Positions 1 to 9,228 are shown, counted from the first letter of the stretch. The stretch is 64,000 nt of DNA from Flavobacterium rivuli WB 3.3-2 = DSM 21788 (GCF_000378485.1 NZ_KB899966.1:434001-498000), one strand, 5' to 3'. The notes: generated from the sequence alone by a model not told the origin. Numbers and translations: made by a program.

Positions 1-2085
1 GTAATTATCGTATGCCGTTATATTCGGCGAATTAAAGGCAAGTTTAAAATCGCCTTTATCGCCATTAACCCGGCCACGCAGCTTTGTGTTTTGCCCCACA
101 ACAACTTCCGGCACTACGATTTCGAGAATTTTATTATAAATGGTAAAATCAAAATCAAGGTATTGCCCCTTTTTTATTTTATTGGGAGAATAATTGGTAT
201 AAAGGCTGCCCACGGCATTCTCCATTAGCTTGGGCAACTGCGCTATATCAAATTTTCCGGTAACACGCCCCTCTATAATATCGGTAGAATTTATGGTTAA
301 TGTTCTCACATTAGCCTCATCAAAAACAGACTCCACAACAAAATCTTCAAAGTAATAGCTATCCCTGCTATTTTGGTACGACAGCCTCGATATTTCTACC
401 TTACCTGCTATATCGTTAATATTTGTTCCTTTGGCATTAAATAACAAATCACCTTTAAAGATAGACAGCGTATCTTTTTTCATAAGCTTAAGAGCAGCAA
501 GATCGGCATAATCTACCTGGGCATGAAAATCGTACTCTTTTTTCTTCTGCCCCATATCTATAAGCCCGTCAAAGCTCATAAGCAGGTTAGGGTCGTTACT
601 GTTTATACTACCTTTAAAATAAGGCCATTTAAAACGGCCGTCGATATTTATTTTTTTATAATTATAGCCATTAAAAGCAAGTCCGGTAATATTTCCTTTT
701 ACAGTAGTATTAAGCGATTGCTTGTTAAAGCCGCGCCCGTCTATATCAAGATGCAGTGTGGTATTACCCACAGCCTTAGCTTCGGCAATGGCACCTAAGT
801 TAAAATTATCAAGGTCTATGGTACCGGTATAAATGGCATCTGACGGAGTATTATATCCTTTCACCGAAAGGTTTGCCTGCGCCTCCCCAAGACCCGACAT
901 TACATACATCTCTGTATCTATATCCTGCTTGGTAAGCGTTACATGGCCCACCATATCTACACGCCCAAATTTTTCTAAAACTTTAGGCAGGCTCTTGCCT
1001 AATATACGTGGCATTATAGCGGTAAGGTTACTATAGTTTGAAGCGATCCTGTCAAAGTCGCCATTCATGTAAAAACCTGCGCCCTTTTTGTCAAAAAGGT
1101 TCCTGAAGTTTATAGAGCCTATAATTTCTGAATCTTTGCTATCAAGCAATTTTAAATCGTGTAATACAAAATTGTTAAGCGGCCCTTTTAAAGTTGTAGA
1201 AAGATAGTATTTTTGGTCTTTACCAAATTCGTTAAAGAATATATTAAGCTCGTTAGATGATATGGTGGCTCTCTCTACCTTAAAATCTACATCAACAAGA
1301 TTTACAAAATCCTTCATCTTTTCCTTGGTGTAACTAAGCGTAAGGTCGCCTGTTAAAGCCGACTCTGCCGTTGCCAATTCAATATCATGCAGCTGGATTT
1401 TTGTTTTAGTATACTCAAAATTACCTTTAAGGTTATTTACAAACAGGCCGTGATGGTCCAGTAAAGACAGTTTTTGTATATCGCCTTTAATATCGCCTCC
1501 TTTAAGAAAGAAGCCTTTTACATTTCCGTTCAGTTTTTTAAGATCTAATATCTTAGCGGTCACAGCATTCTCATTAGTAAGCCTGAACCTTCCGTTAGTT
1601 ACATACACATATCCTGCCCTAACTTTAAAAGGATTGTTTGGGTCGGGTTTTTTACCATTATCAAACGATCGTGTAAAAACATCAAAGTTAGAAAGCGTTT
1701 CGCCCTTATATGCCTTCATGTGAAAGTTAAGCTTCTCCATGCGAACGGTACCAAACTGCAGGCCGTTTTTAGCAAACTCCCTTATCCCTAAAACATTGGT
1801 TTGTAGTTTATCTGCAGATATCAGCGTATCATTATGGTGGTCCATAATAAGCACGCCCTTAAGCTTTACACTGCCAAAAACAGTTATGGCAACTTTATCT
1901 ACATTTATGTGAGTGCCAAACTGCTTATTAAGATAATTTGTACCATAGTGCGCAATGCCTGTTTGTACAAAAGGCAGCGATAAGGCTATAGCCAGCAGCA
2001 GCAAAAAAAGGAGCAACCCCACGAGGGTGCGTATTACTATTTTTTTAATTTTTTTGATACTGCTATTTGTTTTAAATTTGCACAA
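1..2085 (-). CDS. TamB-like translocation/assembly protein, N-terminal part (runs off left edge)
   Basis: The reverse strand is open from position 2085 to the window edge, giving 695 residues of an unfinished protein. A Lys-rich N-terminus (KKIKKIVIRTLVG) leads into one membrane anchor, LLLFLLLLAIALSLPF, followed by long beta-rich AsmA/TamB-type sequence with recurring short strands. That is the layout of the inner-membrane-anchored TamB family, which spans the periplasm and helps outer-membrane protein or lipid traffic. The frame has a stop just upstream of the chosen TTG codon and no ATG before the membrane segment, so TTG is the best start. The gene is divergent from tsaD. The C-terminal DUF490 domain is outside the window, so the assignment rests on architecture and neighbourhood. 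Confidence 0.8.
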   Translation of the reverse strand, partial: MCKFKTNSSIKKIKKIVIRTLVGLLLFLLLLAIALSLPFVQTGIAHYGTNYLNKQFGTHINVDKVAITVFGSVKLKGVLIMDHHNDTLISADKLQTNVLGIREFAKNGLQFGTVRMEKLNFHMKAYKGETLSNFDVFTRSFDNGKKPDPNNPFKVRAGYVYVTNGRFRLTNENAVTAKILDLKKLNGNVKGFFLKGGDIKGDIQKLSLLDHHGLFVNNLKGNFEYTKTKIQLHDIELATAESALTGDLTLSYTKEKMKDFVNLVDVDFKVERATISSNELNIFFNEFGKDQKYYLSTTLKGPLNNFVLHDLKLLDSKDSEIIGSINFRNLFDKKGAGFYMNGDFDRIASNYSNLTAIMPRILGKSLPKVLEKFGRVDMVGHVTLTKQDIDTEMYVMSGLGEAQANLSVKGYNTPSDAIYTGTIDLDNFNLGAIAEAKAVGNTTLHLDIDGRGFNKQSLNTTVKGNITGLAFNGYNYKKINIDGRFKWPYFKGSINSNDPNLLMSFDGLIDMGQKKKEYDFHAQVDYADLAALKLMKKDTLSIFKGDLLFNAKGTNINDIAGKVEISRLSYQNSRDSYYFEDFVVESVFDEANVRTLTINSTDIIEGRVTGKFDIAQLPKLMENAVGSLYTNYSPNKIKKGQYLDFDFTIYNKILEIVVPEVVVGQNTKLRGRVNGDKGDFKLAFNSPNITAYDNY
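2054..2080 (+). promoter_or_regulatory. Candidate tsaD promoter
   Basis: TTG at 2054-2056 and TAAATTTG at 2073-2080 match the Bacteroidota form TTG...TAnnTTTG with 16 bases between them, slightly short. It sits inside the first codons of the divergent tamB-like gene and would give a tsaD leader of about 100 bases. Suggestive only. Confidence 0.35.
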
Positions 2086-2184
2086 CCGCGGTTACTGCTA
2101 AATGATTAGCAAAAGTAGGAATTTTTACTGTCGCTGCTTACTGCTTTAACCGTTTTTTATAACTCAAAATCCGTGCCTTAAACT

Positions 2185-3207
2185 ATGGCTAACCAGCCCA
2201 TTTACATACTATCTATAGAAAGCTCGTGCGATGATACCGCCGCAGCCGTGCTACAAAACGGCAAAGTGCTTAGCAATGTTGTTGCAAGGCAGGAAATTCA
2301 TGAGCAATATGGCGGCGTGGTACCAGAGCTGGCATCGCGTGCGCACCAGCAAAATATTGTGCCCGTTATAGACGTTGCCATGACAAAAGCAGGCATAGAT
2401 AAAAGCCAGCTTAGCGCCATTGCCTTTACACAGGGCCCCGGATTGATGGGGTCATTGCTTGTTGGCAGTTCCTTTGCAAAATCGCTTGCACTGGCGCTAA
2501 ACGTTCCGCTGGTGGCTGTAAACCACATGCAGGCGCACATACTTGCCCATTTTATAGACGAAGAAGGTTTTGATAAGCCCGAATTTCCTTTCCTGGCAAT
2601 GACCATAAGTGGTGGCCACACCCAAATTGTAAAAGTGAACAGCTTTTTTGATATGGAAGTTATTGGCGAAACTACCGATGATGCCGTGGGCGAAGCGTAT
2701 GACAAGAGCGCCAAAATTCTCGGCCTGCCCTACCCCGGCGGACCCTTAGTAGATAAATTTGCCCAGCTGGGCAACCCTAAGGCTTTTGCATTTACCAAAC
2801 CGCAGGTGCCGGGGCTTAACTTTAGCTTTAGTGGGCTTAAAACACAGATATTGTATTTTATACAAAAAAACGTGGCAATAAACCCTAACTTCGTGGCAGA
2901 GAATATGAATGATATTTGTGCCTCTATACAATATACCATTATCAATATTTTAATGGATAAACTTAAACTGGCTGTAAAGGAAACAGGCATTAAGCAGATA
3001 GCCATAGGCGGTGGCGTATCGGCAAACAGCGGTATCCGTACTACGCTTAAGGAAACCGAGAAAAAATATGGCTGGAAAACCTTTATACCTAAGTTTGAAT
3101 ACACTACAGATAATGCTGCCATGATAGGCATAGTAGGTTACCACAAATATTTAGAGCAGCAATTTAGCGACGCCTCAACAACATCTAAAGCAAGAATAGA
3201 ACTATAA
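2185..3207 (+). CDS. tsaD: tRNA N6-adenosine threonylcarbamoyltransferase TsaD
   Basis: 340 residues, full length for the family. TsaD transfers the threonylcarbamoyl group to A37 of ANN-decoding tRNAs, working in the cytoplasm with TsaB and TsaE. The start ILSIESSCDDTAAA is the ASKHA phosphate loop; the metal-binding HMQAH lies at residues 114-118; SGGHTQ follows near 142-147, and GEAYDKSAKILGLPYPGGP is the family signature. The stop overlaps the rsmE start by one base (TAATG), which implies translational coupling. Very secure. Confidence 0.98.
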   Translation: MANQPIYILSIESSCDDTAAAVLQNGKVLSNVVARQEIHEQYGGVVPELASRAHQQNIVPVIDVAMTKAGIDKSQLSAIAFTQGPGLMGSLLVGSSFAKSLALALNVPLVAVNHMQAHILAHFIDEEGFDKPEFPFLAMTISGGHTQIVKVNSFFDMEVIGETTDDAVGEAYDKSAKILGLPYPGGPLVDKFAQLGNPKAFAFTKPQVPGLNFSFSGLKTQILYFIQKNVAINPNFVAENMNDICASIQYTIINILMDKLKLAVKETGIKQIAIGGGVSANSGIRTTLKETEKKYGWKTFIPKFEYTTDNAAMIGIVGYHKYLEQQFSDASTTSKARIEL

Positions 3208-3914
3208 TGCAGTTATTTTATAACCCAGATATTACCCCCGGCACTACCCTGTTTTTATTTGACAAAGAAGAAAGCCGACACATTGTAAAAGTGCTTCGCA
3301 AAAAAGAAGGCGACTTTATACAGATAACCAACGGCAAAGGTGCTTTGTTTACTGCCGAAATTACGTTTGCCAACGAGAAAAAGTGCGAGGTTACCGTTAG
3401 TACAGAGGAATTTTTTGAGCCTGCTCCTTACGAGCTTCACCTTGCGGTTGCCCCTACAAAGCTTAACGACCGTTACGAATGGTTTTTAGAAAAGGCTGTA
3501 GAGATAGGCATTACCCGGATTACACCTATTATATGCGAACATAGTGAACGCATTGCCTTTAAAGCCGACCGTTTTGAAAAAATAATTCAGGCGGCTATGA
3601 AGCAGTCACTTCAATATTATTTACCCATTTTGCATGAGCCTGTACCATTCAATACCTTTGTAAATGAACCCCATGAAGGTGATTTGTTTATTGCCCACTG
3701 CGAGGAAACCGACAAAAAGCTGCTTAAACATGCTTTACAGCCCAATAAAAAAATTACCATCCTTATAGGCCCCGAAGGTGACTTCTCTACTAAAGAAATC
3801 ATGACTGCGTTAGGCTTAGGCTATGTTCCGGTATCGCTTGGCAATACCCGCCTGCGTACAGAAACGGCCGCTATTGTTGCAGCACACAGTGTGGCATTTG
3901 TCAATGAGGGTTAA
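3207..3914 (+). CDS. rsmE: 16S rRNA (uracil1498-N3)-methyltransferase RsmE
   Basis: 235 residues, normal length. RsmE methylates N3 of U1498 in 16S rRNA using S-adenosylmethionine. An N-terminal PUA-like region (about 1-70) is followed by a SPOUT domain with LIGPEGDF near residue 190 and LGNTRLRTETAA near 215, the residues that form the SAM-binding trefoil knot. The start overlaps the tsaD stop by one base. A strong hairpin terminator lies about 95 bases downstream. Secure. Confidence 0.96.
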   Translation: MQLFYNPDITPGTTLFLFDKEESRHIVKVLRKKEGDFIQITNGKGALFTAEITFANEKKCEVTVSTEEFFEPAPYELHLAVAPTKLNDRYEWFLEKAVEIGITRITPIICEHSERIAFKADRFEKIIQAAMKQSLQYYLPILHEPVPFNTFVNEPHEGDLFIAHCEETDKKLLKHALQPNKKITILIGPEGDFSTKEIMTALGLGYVPVSLGNTRLRTETAAIVAAHSVAFVNEG

Positions 3915-3922
3915 GATAATTT

Positions 3923-3934
3923 TCAGTCGCAGTC
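3923..3934. repeat. Short dispersed repeat TCAGTCGCAGTC
   Basis: The 12-mer TCAGTCGCAGTC sits just after rsmE. TTCAGTCGCAGT recurs after ddl (6833-6844), and the exact 12-mer recurs in reverse orientation inside the ligD coding region (49801-49812). It belongs to a loose family of CAGTCGCAGT-type spacer repeats. Confidence 0.5.
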
Positions 3935-4007
3935 GTAGTTTCAATTCTTATTGTGACTATAAAAATTGATGCGATATTACTTTTTTAAAGGCTTTGTAAT
4001 AAACTAA

Positions 4008-4041
4008 AAAACAGTTATAACTAAAATGTTATAACTGTTTT
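4008..4041. terminator. Bidirectional hairpin terminator between rsmE and rluD
   Basis: A perfect 14-bp inverted repeat (AAAACAGTTATAAC / GTTATAACTGTTTT) with a 6-base loop TAAAAT. A-tracts on one side and T-tracts on the other let it work on both strands, between the convergent rsmE and rluD genes. Confidence 0.8.
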
Positions 4042-4066
4042 ACTATCTAATTTTTTAGGGATATAG

Positions 4067-5113
4067 CTAATCTTCCTGCTCTGCCTGGTTAGACTTAGAG
4101 TAAGTGCGCCATTTCTCGATACATTCCTGCATATCGGCAGGAATTTCGGTATCAAAACGCATAAACTCTTTAGTAACCGGATGCTCAAAACCAAGTGTTT
4201 TTGCATGCAGTGCCTGGCGGGGCAATATTTTAAAGCAATTCTCTACAAACTGTTTGTATTTAGTAAACGTAGTACCTTTTAGTATCCTGTCGCCACCATA
4301 ACGGGCATCATTAAAAAGGGTATGCCCTATGTGTTTCATGTGTACACGTATCTGGTGCGTACGGCCTGTTTCCAGCCTGCACGATACCAGCGTTACATAA
4401 CCCAGGCGCTCAAGAACCTTATAATGTGTTATGGCGTGCCTTCCCTGCTCTTCATCGGTAAAGACTGCCATTTGCATACGGTCTTTAAGATGGCGACCTA
4501 TATGCCCTTCAATTGTACCTTCCTCTTCATCAATATTTCCCCATACAATGGCTATATATTCACGTTCAGATGTTTTATCGGCAAACTGCTTGGTAAGGAA
4601 ACTCATGGCCTGCTCTGTTTTGGCAATTACCAAAAGGCCCGATGTATCTTTATCTATCCGGTGTACCAGTCCCGGGCGCTCGCTACTGTTCATGGGCAGG
4701 TTCTCAAAGTGGTATGCCAAAGCATTAACCAGCGTACCCGAATAATTACCATGACCGGGGTGCACCACCATTCCCGGTTCTTTATTAACTACCAGTAAAG
4801 CGTCGTCCTCATATACTATGTTAATAGGGATATTTTCAGGCTCAAGCAGGTATTCATAAGGCGGGTGCTCTAAAAGCACACGCACAATATCGTTAGATTT
4901 TACCTTGTGGTTAGATTTTACAGCAACATCATTTACATAAATGTTGCCTGCGGCGGCAGCCTGCTGTATCTTGTTACGGGTAGCATTCTCTACCAGGTTC
5001 ATTAAAAATTTATCTACACGCAAAGGCTGTTGGCCCTTACCTGCTTCAAAGCGGTGATGCTCATACAATTCATCATCATCAGAGTCCTGCTCTACTATCG
5101 GCTTAGTTGTCAT
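4067..5113 (-). CDS. rluD: RluA-family 23S rRNA pseudouridine synthase (RluD-like)
   Basis: 348 residues from the start MTTKPIVEQD. An acidic N-terminal stretch is followed by an S4 RNA-binding domain (about 30-85) and the catalytic domain with HRIDKDTSG, whose Asp154 is the expected nucleophile. RluD-type enzymes modify helix 69 of 23S rRNA. The open frame extends 28 codons further upstream, but that extension lies wholly inside the PASTA gene and has no family features, so I chose the internal ATG. The start overlaps the PASTA stop by 11 bases, so the two are probably one transcript. RluD rather than RluC is inferred from length and Bacteroidota context. Confidence 0.92.
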   Translation of the reverse strand: MTTKPIVEQDSDDDELYEHHRFEAGKGQQPLRVDKFLMNLVENATRNKIQQAAAAGNIYVNDVAVKSNHKVKSNDIVRVLLEHPPYEYLLEPENIPINIVYEDDALLVVNKEPGMVVHPGHGNYSGTLVNALAYHFENLPMNSSERPGLVHRIDKDTSGLLVIAKTEQAMSFLTKQFADKTSEREYIAIVWGNIDEEEGTIEGHIGRHLKDRMQMAVFTDEEQGRHAITHYKVLERLGYVTLVSCRLETGRTHQIRVHMKHIGHTLFNDARYGGDRILKGTTFTKYKQFVENCFKILPRQALHAKTLGFEHPVTKEFMRFDTEIPADMQECIEKWRTYSKSNQAEQED

Positions 5114-5723
5114 CTTCCTTTGTTTCGGTATTTTTGTTTGTATTTGTAAGGGTATCTGCGGCATCCTGGTAACCCGTTTTGCCATCGCCCAGTACAAGGT
5201 CTATTTTAGAGGCTTTCATTACTTTGTCGCCTGCCTTAAGTTTTTTACCATTCTGCCTCATTTCCAGCACTACATCCTTAGCAAGGTACGGTATGTATGT
5301 TTTAGTGCCTTCTTCAAGTCCCATTGCTTTAAGGGTAGGTACCGCCTGCCTGTATGTTTTTTGTATCAGGTCGGGCAGCCTCAAAGCGCTGTAGCCACCT
5401 GCATTAACCTTCACATATATTTTACGGCCTTCTTTAACATCTACCTTTGGCAACGGATCCTGCTCTACAATGGTATACGGCGGATATTCTGCCCTAAAAT
5501 CTACGGTATCAAGCACCACATATTCCAGGTCCTGCCCTTCAAGGGCTTCGCCGGCTTTGGTAAGCGTCATTTTTCTAAGGTCGGGCACCGGTATTTTATC
5601 GCCGTGATTGGTGGTAAAATCCAGCCATTGCAGCAGCAAAAATACCACTATAACTATTATTATCAATGCAATAACTACCTGCTTGAAAAAAACTTTGCTT
5701 GTAATAAAATTTTTAAGGCTCAT
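5103..5723 (-). CDS. Membrane-anchored PASTA domain protein
   Basis: 206 residues. A short cytoplasmic N-terminus and one membrane segment (VVIALIIIVIVVFLLLQWL, about 16-35) are followed by two or more PASTA repeats with typical PDL/PLP and VVEQDPLP motifs. PASTA domains bind peptidoglycan or beta-lactams in penicillin-binding proteins and Ser/Thr kinases, but no kinase or transpeptidase domain is present here. Sitting directly upstream of rluD and divergent from ddl (D-Ala-D-Ala ligase), it may act in the envelope. The start MSLKNF is preferred because a TATCTTTG promoter element on this strand (5739-5746) overlaps the alternative upstream ATG. Confidence 0.85.
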   Translation of the reverse strand: MSLKNFITSKVFFKQVVIALIIIVIVVFLLLQWLDFTTNHGDKIPVPDLRKMTLTKAGEALEGQDLEYVVLDTVDFRAEYPPYTIVEQDPLPKVDVKEGRKIYVKVNAGGYSALRLPDLIQKTYRQAVPTLKAMGLEEGTKTYIPYLAKDVVLEMRQNGKKLKAGDKVMKASKIDLVLGDGKTGYQDAADTLTNTNKNTETKEDDN

Positions 5724-5738
5724 GTAAATCAGTTTCCG

Positions 5739-5746
5739 CAAAGATA
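5739..5746 (-). promoter_or_regulatory. Candidate -7 element of the PASTA-rluD operon
   Basis: Reading TATCTTTG on the minus strand, an exact TAnnTTTG match about 16 bases before the chosen start at 5723. I see no good TTG at the expected -33 distance. Confidence 0.4.
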
Positions 5747-5785
5747 TAAATAATACTAAACTTTATAAGTTTACACAAATAATGA

Positions 5786-5793
5786 TATTTTTG
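5786..5793 (+). promoter_or_regulatory. Candidate -7 element of ddl
   Basis: TATTTTTG matches TAnnTTTG and lies 36 bases before the ddl ATG. The -33 box is not recognisable, so this is a moderate call. Confidence 0.4.
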
Positions 5794-5829
5794 TGAGGGC
5801 AAACAACCGGTTAAACTTACCACTTATAC

Positions 5830-6816
5830 ATGAACATAGCAGTAGTAATGGGCGGATACTCAGACGAATCCGTTATTTCGATACGCAGCGGGCAGCTGAT
5901 TTTAAATAATCTTGACCGCACAAAATATATACCTTTTGAAGTGCATATACTACCCGAAGGGTGGAATGTACTAATAGATGGCGAAAAATTTGCCATAGAT
6001 AAAGGCGATTTCTCGTTTACTAAAGGCGGGCAAAAAACAACTTTTAATGTTATAGTTAACACCGTTCACGGCACACCGGGCGAAGACGGCCACCTGCAGT
6101 CGTACTGGGAGTTACTAAACCTGCCTTATACCGGCTGCGGCTTTTACCAGAGCGCACTTACCTTTAATAAACGTGATACGCTGAGCGTACTTTCTAAATT
6201 CAACATACCCCGTGCAAAATCTATTTACCTTTCTAAAGGTGATGCCATTACTGCCGAAGATATAGTGGATACACTGGGCCTGCCTTTTATGGTAAAGCCT
6301 AACCAGAGTGGCAGCAGCCTTGGCGTAAGCAAGGTTAATAATGTGGCTGATTTACAAAAAGCGCTTGATTTTGCCTTTGCCGAAGACAGCGATATACTTA
6401 TAGAGTCGTACCTTAAGGGTGTGGAAGTGTCTGTAGGGGTGCTGAATTATAACGGAAAGACTACAGTTTTAGGGCTTACCGAGATAGTATCGCACAACGA
6501 CTTTTTTGATTATGAGGCTAAATACCTTAGCAAATCTGAAGAGATTACCCCTGCGCGCCTTGATGCAGAAACTGAGCAGAAAGTTAGGGATACTGCTGCT
6601 AAAGCATACGAAGCACTGGGCATGAGCGGTTTTAGCCGTACCGATTTTATTGTTATGAACGGCGAACCCCATTTTATAGAAATAAACACGAACCCGGGAC
6701 TATCGCCACAAAGTATTTTTCCACAGCAGGCGCAGCACGCCGGCATTGCAATGAGCGATTTGCTCAACAGCGAAATTAAACTGGCACAGAGCAGGAAAGT
6801 TTTGTGGAAGAAGTAA
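5830..6816 (+). CDS. ddl: D-alanine--D-alanine ligase
   Basis: 328 residues, full length. The enzyme joins two D-alanines using ATP in the cytoplasm to supply the end of the peptidoglycan stem peptide. VVMGGYSDE at the N-terminus, the ATP-grasp core MVKPNQSGSSLGVSKV near 155-170, and EINTNPGLSPQS near 285 (Mg- and substrate-binding Glu/Asn) are all present. It is divergent from the PASTA-rluD unit and followed by a spacer with dispersed repeats. Secure. Confidence 0.97.
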   Translation: MNIAVVMGGYSDESVISIRSGQLILNNLDRTKYIPFEVHILPEGWNVLIDGEKFAIDKGDFSFTKGGQKTTFNVIVNTVHGTPGEDGHLQSYWELLNLPYTGCGFYQSALTFNKRDTLSVLSKFNIPRAKSIYLSKGDAITAEDIVDTLGLPFMVKPNQSGSSLGVSKVNNVADLQKALDFAFAEDSDILIESYLKGVEVSVGVLNYNGKTTVLGLTEIVSHNDFFDYEAKYLSKSEEITPARLDAETEQKVRDTAAKAYEALGMSGFSRTDFIVMNGEPHFIEINTNPGLSPQSIFPQQAQHAGIAMSDLLNSEIKLAQSRKVLWKK

Positions 6817-6832
6817 TTTTTAGTATTCAGTG

Positions 6833-6844
6833 TTCAGTCGCAGT
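6833..6844. repeat. Short dispersed repeat TTCAGTCGCAGT
   Basis: The same 12 bases occur at 3922-3933. It is surrounded by further tandem AGTATTCAG/TGTTCAG units (about 6822-6850), giving a low-complexity spacer just after ddl. Confidence 0.45.
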
Positions 6845-6886
6845 ATTCAGTTATTAGCAATCCTAATATTACATCTGTTTACACGG

Positions 6887-6926
6887 TTTGTCATTCTGAG
6901 CGCAGCGCAGTGGAGTCGAAGAATCC
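6887..6926. repeat. Dispersed intergenic repeat (TTGTCATTCTGAGCG type)
   Basis: The stretch beginning TTTGTCATTCTGAGCGCAGC and ending GTCGAAGAATCC resembles, from memory, a repeat common between genes in Flavobacterium and other Bacteroidota. Only one copy lies in this window, so a genome-wide search is needed to confirm the family. Confidence 0.5.
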
Positions 6927-6968
6927 TTTATTAGTTTTATTTTAGCAATAAATATAAATAACCAAAAA

Positions 6969-7424
6969 ATGAAAACAGCCGTATTCCCCGGATCGTTCGA
7001 CCCTATTACCCTTGGGCACTATGATATTATAAAGCGTGGTATAAGCCTTTTTGATAAGGTTATTGTAGCCATTGGTGTTAATGCCGAAAAGAAATACATG
7101 TTTACGCTGGAGGAAAGGTTACACTTTATCCGCGAGTCGTTTAAGGACGAGCCTAAGGTTGAAGTTATAACTTACGAAGGTCTTACTATAGACCTGTGCA
7201 AAAAAGTAGGTGCTAAGTTTATACTTCGCGGGCTTCGCAATCCTGCCGATTTTGAGTTTGAAAAAGCTATTGCGCACACTAACAGACAACTCTCAAAAAT
7301 AGAAACGGTATTCCTGCTTACGGCTGCAAAAACATCGTACATAAGCTCGAGCATAGTTCGCGATGTATTGCGTAACGGCGGCGATTATACCATACTGGTA
7401 CCGGATGCGGTAAGGGCAAAATAA
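6969..7424 (+). CDS. coaD: Pantetheine-phosphate adenylyltransferase (PPAT)
   Basis: 151 residues, standard length. PPAT adenylates 4'-phosphopantetheine to dephospho-CoA, the penultimate step of CoA synthesis. The nucleotidyltransferase motif GSFDPITLGHYDII (T/HxGH) at residues 8-21 and the C-terminal SSSIVRD motif near 125 are present. Nine bases separate it from the M14 peptidase gene, suggesting shared transcription. Secure. Confidence 0.97.
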   Translation: MKTAVFPGSFDPITLGHYDIIKRGISLFDKVIVAIGVNAEKKYMFTLEERLHFIRESFKDEPKVEVITYEGLTIDLCKKVGAKFILRGLRNPADFEFEKAIAHTNRQLSKIETVFLLTAAKTSYISSSIVRDVLRNGGDYTILVPDAVRAK

Positions 7425-7433
7425 AACTATTTA

Positions 7434-9161
7434 ATGAAGAAACTATTACTGCTATTATTTTTCGCTACTACTTTATTTGCCCAGAAGAAACCTATGTATA
7501 CAACCACTTACGAAAAAGGCAATGGCAATCAGACAGCAACCTATCAGGAAACTATAGATTACTTTAAGCTTCTGGATAAGGATTTTGAGAGTATCAAAAT
7601 GATAGAGATGGGCCCTACAGATAGTGGCGAGCCTTTGCGTATAGTTATCTTTAACCCTGACAAAAATTTTGACTTTGCCGAGATTCGTAAAACCAAGGCG
7701 ATACTCCTGCTTAACAATGGCATCCATCCCGGCGAACCCGATGGTATAGATGCTACCATGATGCTGTATCGCGACCTGGCTACAGGGAAAATTACCGCTC
7801 CAAAAAATACAGTAATCGTCAACATTCCGGTTTATAACATTGGCGGAATGCTGAACCGCAATTCGAACACACGTGCTAACCAAAACGGTCCCGAGAGTTA
7901 TGGCTTTCGGGGCAATGAGCGCAACTATGACCTTAATCGCGACTTTGTAAAAAGCGACACTAAAAATTCCCGCAGCTTTGCTCAGATTTTTCATACGGTA
8001 AAGCCCGATATTTTTATAGACAACCACGTGAGCAACGGTGCCGATTATCAGTATGTGTTTACTTATATTGCCACACACCATCAAAAGTTGGGAGGCAATC
8101 TTGGTAATTACTTTAAGAAAGACATGATACCGGAAATCCTGGCTTCGCTTAAAGCTAAAAAGATTGATGCCACGCCTTATGTAAATATACATGATGAGAA
8201 ACCCGATGGTGGTTTTGAGCAGTTTATGGATTCTCCCCGCTACTCTACCGGTTATGCGTCTATGTTTGATGTGCCGGGCTCAATGCCCGAAACGCACATG
8301 CTTAAAGAGTACGCATTACGTGTAAAAGTTACGTACGAATACATGCTTGAATCTTTAAATTACATAGAGAAGAACCACACTGCCATAAAAGAGATGCGTG
8401 CCGCCAACCGCGATAATTACCTGCCCGGCATGAAATACCCTTTGCAATGGGCTGTAGATTCGGCACAGGTTACGCTACTGCCATTTAAAGGGTATGAGGG
8501 CGATTATAAAACCAGCGAGATAACGGGGCAGCCACGCTTATTTTACGACCGCAGCAAGCCGTTCGAAAAGATTGTTAAGTATTACCAAACCTACCACCCA
8601 ACGCTGGAGGTTACCATTCCGCAATCGTACATTATCCCGAAAGCATGGTATACTATTATTGAGCTCTTAAAAATCAATAATATACAAATGTACCCGCTTG
8701 AAAAAGATATTGATATTGAAGTGGAAAGCTACCGTATAGAAGATTACCAGACAACTACTTATGCTTACGAAGGGCATTACCCACACAGCGATACCAAAAT
8801 AATTATAAAGAAAGAAAAAGTACATTTTACAAAAGGCGATTTTGTAATAGATACCCAGCAGCCCGGAGTAAAATACCTGCTTGAAACTTTAGAGCCACAG
8901 GCTGTAGACTCTTATTTTAACTGGAACTTTTTTGACAGTATATTGCAACAGAAAGAATATTTTTCGGCATACGTGTTTGAAGATACTGCAGCTAAACTGC
9001 TTAAAGATAACCCCGCCCTGAAAGCCGAATTTGAAGCTAAAAAGAAACAGGATACAGATTTTGCAAAAAGTGCCGAAACGCAACTGGATTGGGTATACAT
9101 ACACTCTGTTCATTACGAAAAAACGCATATGCAATACCCTGTGTACAGGAAAATGAAGTAA
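7434..9161 (+). CDS. Secreted M14-family zinc carboxypeptidase-like protein
   Basis: 575 residues with an N-terminal signal peptide (MKKLLLLLFFATTLFAQ). The M14 zinc site is recognisable as His98-Pro-Gly-Glu101 and His198 in DNHVSNGAD, and a PETH motif near residue 283 offers a candidate catalytic Glu. RNYDLNRDF near 163-171 fits the substrate-carboxylate arginine region. The C-terminal third (about 370-575) has no fold I can name. It probably trims peptides in the periplasm or outside the cell. It follows coaD by 9 bases and precedes two further metallopeptidase genes on the same strand. Confidence 0.85.
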   Translation: MKKLLLLLFFATTLFAQKKPMYTTTYEKGNGNQTATYQETIDYFKLLDKDFESIKMIEMGPTDSGEPLRIVIFNPDKNFDFAEIRKTKAILLLNNGIHPGEPDGIDATMMLYRDLATGKITAPKNTVIVNIPVYNIGGMLNRNSNTRANQNGPESYGFRGNERNYDLNRDFVKSDTKNSRSFAQIFHTVKPDIFIDNHVSNGADYQYVFTYIATHHQKLGGNLGNYFKKDMIPEILASLKAKKIDATPYVNIHDEKPDGGFEQFMDSPRYSTGYASMFDVPGSMPETHMLKEYALRVKVTYEYMLESLNYIEKNHTAIKEMRAANRDNYLPGMKYPLQWAVDSAQVTLLPFKGYEGDYKTSEITGQPRLFYDRSKPFEKIVKYYQTYHPTLEVTIPQSYIIPKAWYTIIELLKINNIQMYPLEKDIDIEVESYRIEDYQTTTYAYEGHYPHSDTKIIIKKEKVHFTKGDFVIDTQQPGVKYLLETLEPQAVDSYFNWNFFDSILQQKEYFSAYVFEDTAAKLLKDNPALKAEFEAKKKQDTDFAKSAETQLDWVYIHSVHYEKTHMQYPVYRKMK

Positions 9162-9228
9162 TCAGGATATTTACAGGATTTTTCATACGTTAGTATACTA
9201 AACTGCTCACATATAAGTTATTTAAACT

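Noticed and set aside
523..1036. Two plus-strand ORFs in the first kilobase
   Set aside because: They are shadows of the tamB-like frame, which is open on the minus strand across the whole stretch and has membrane and beta-rich features.
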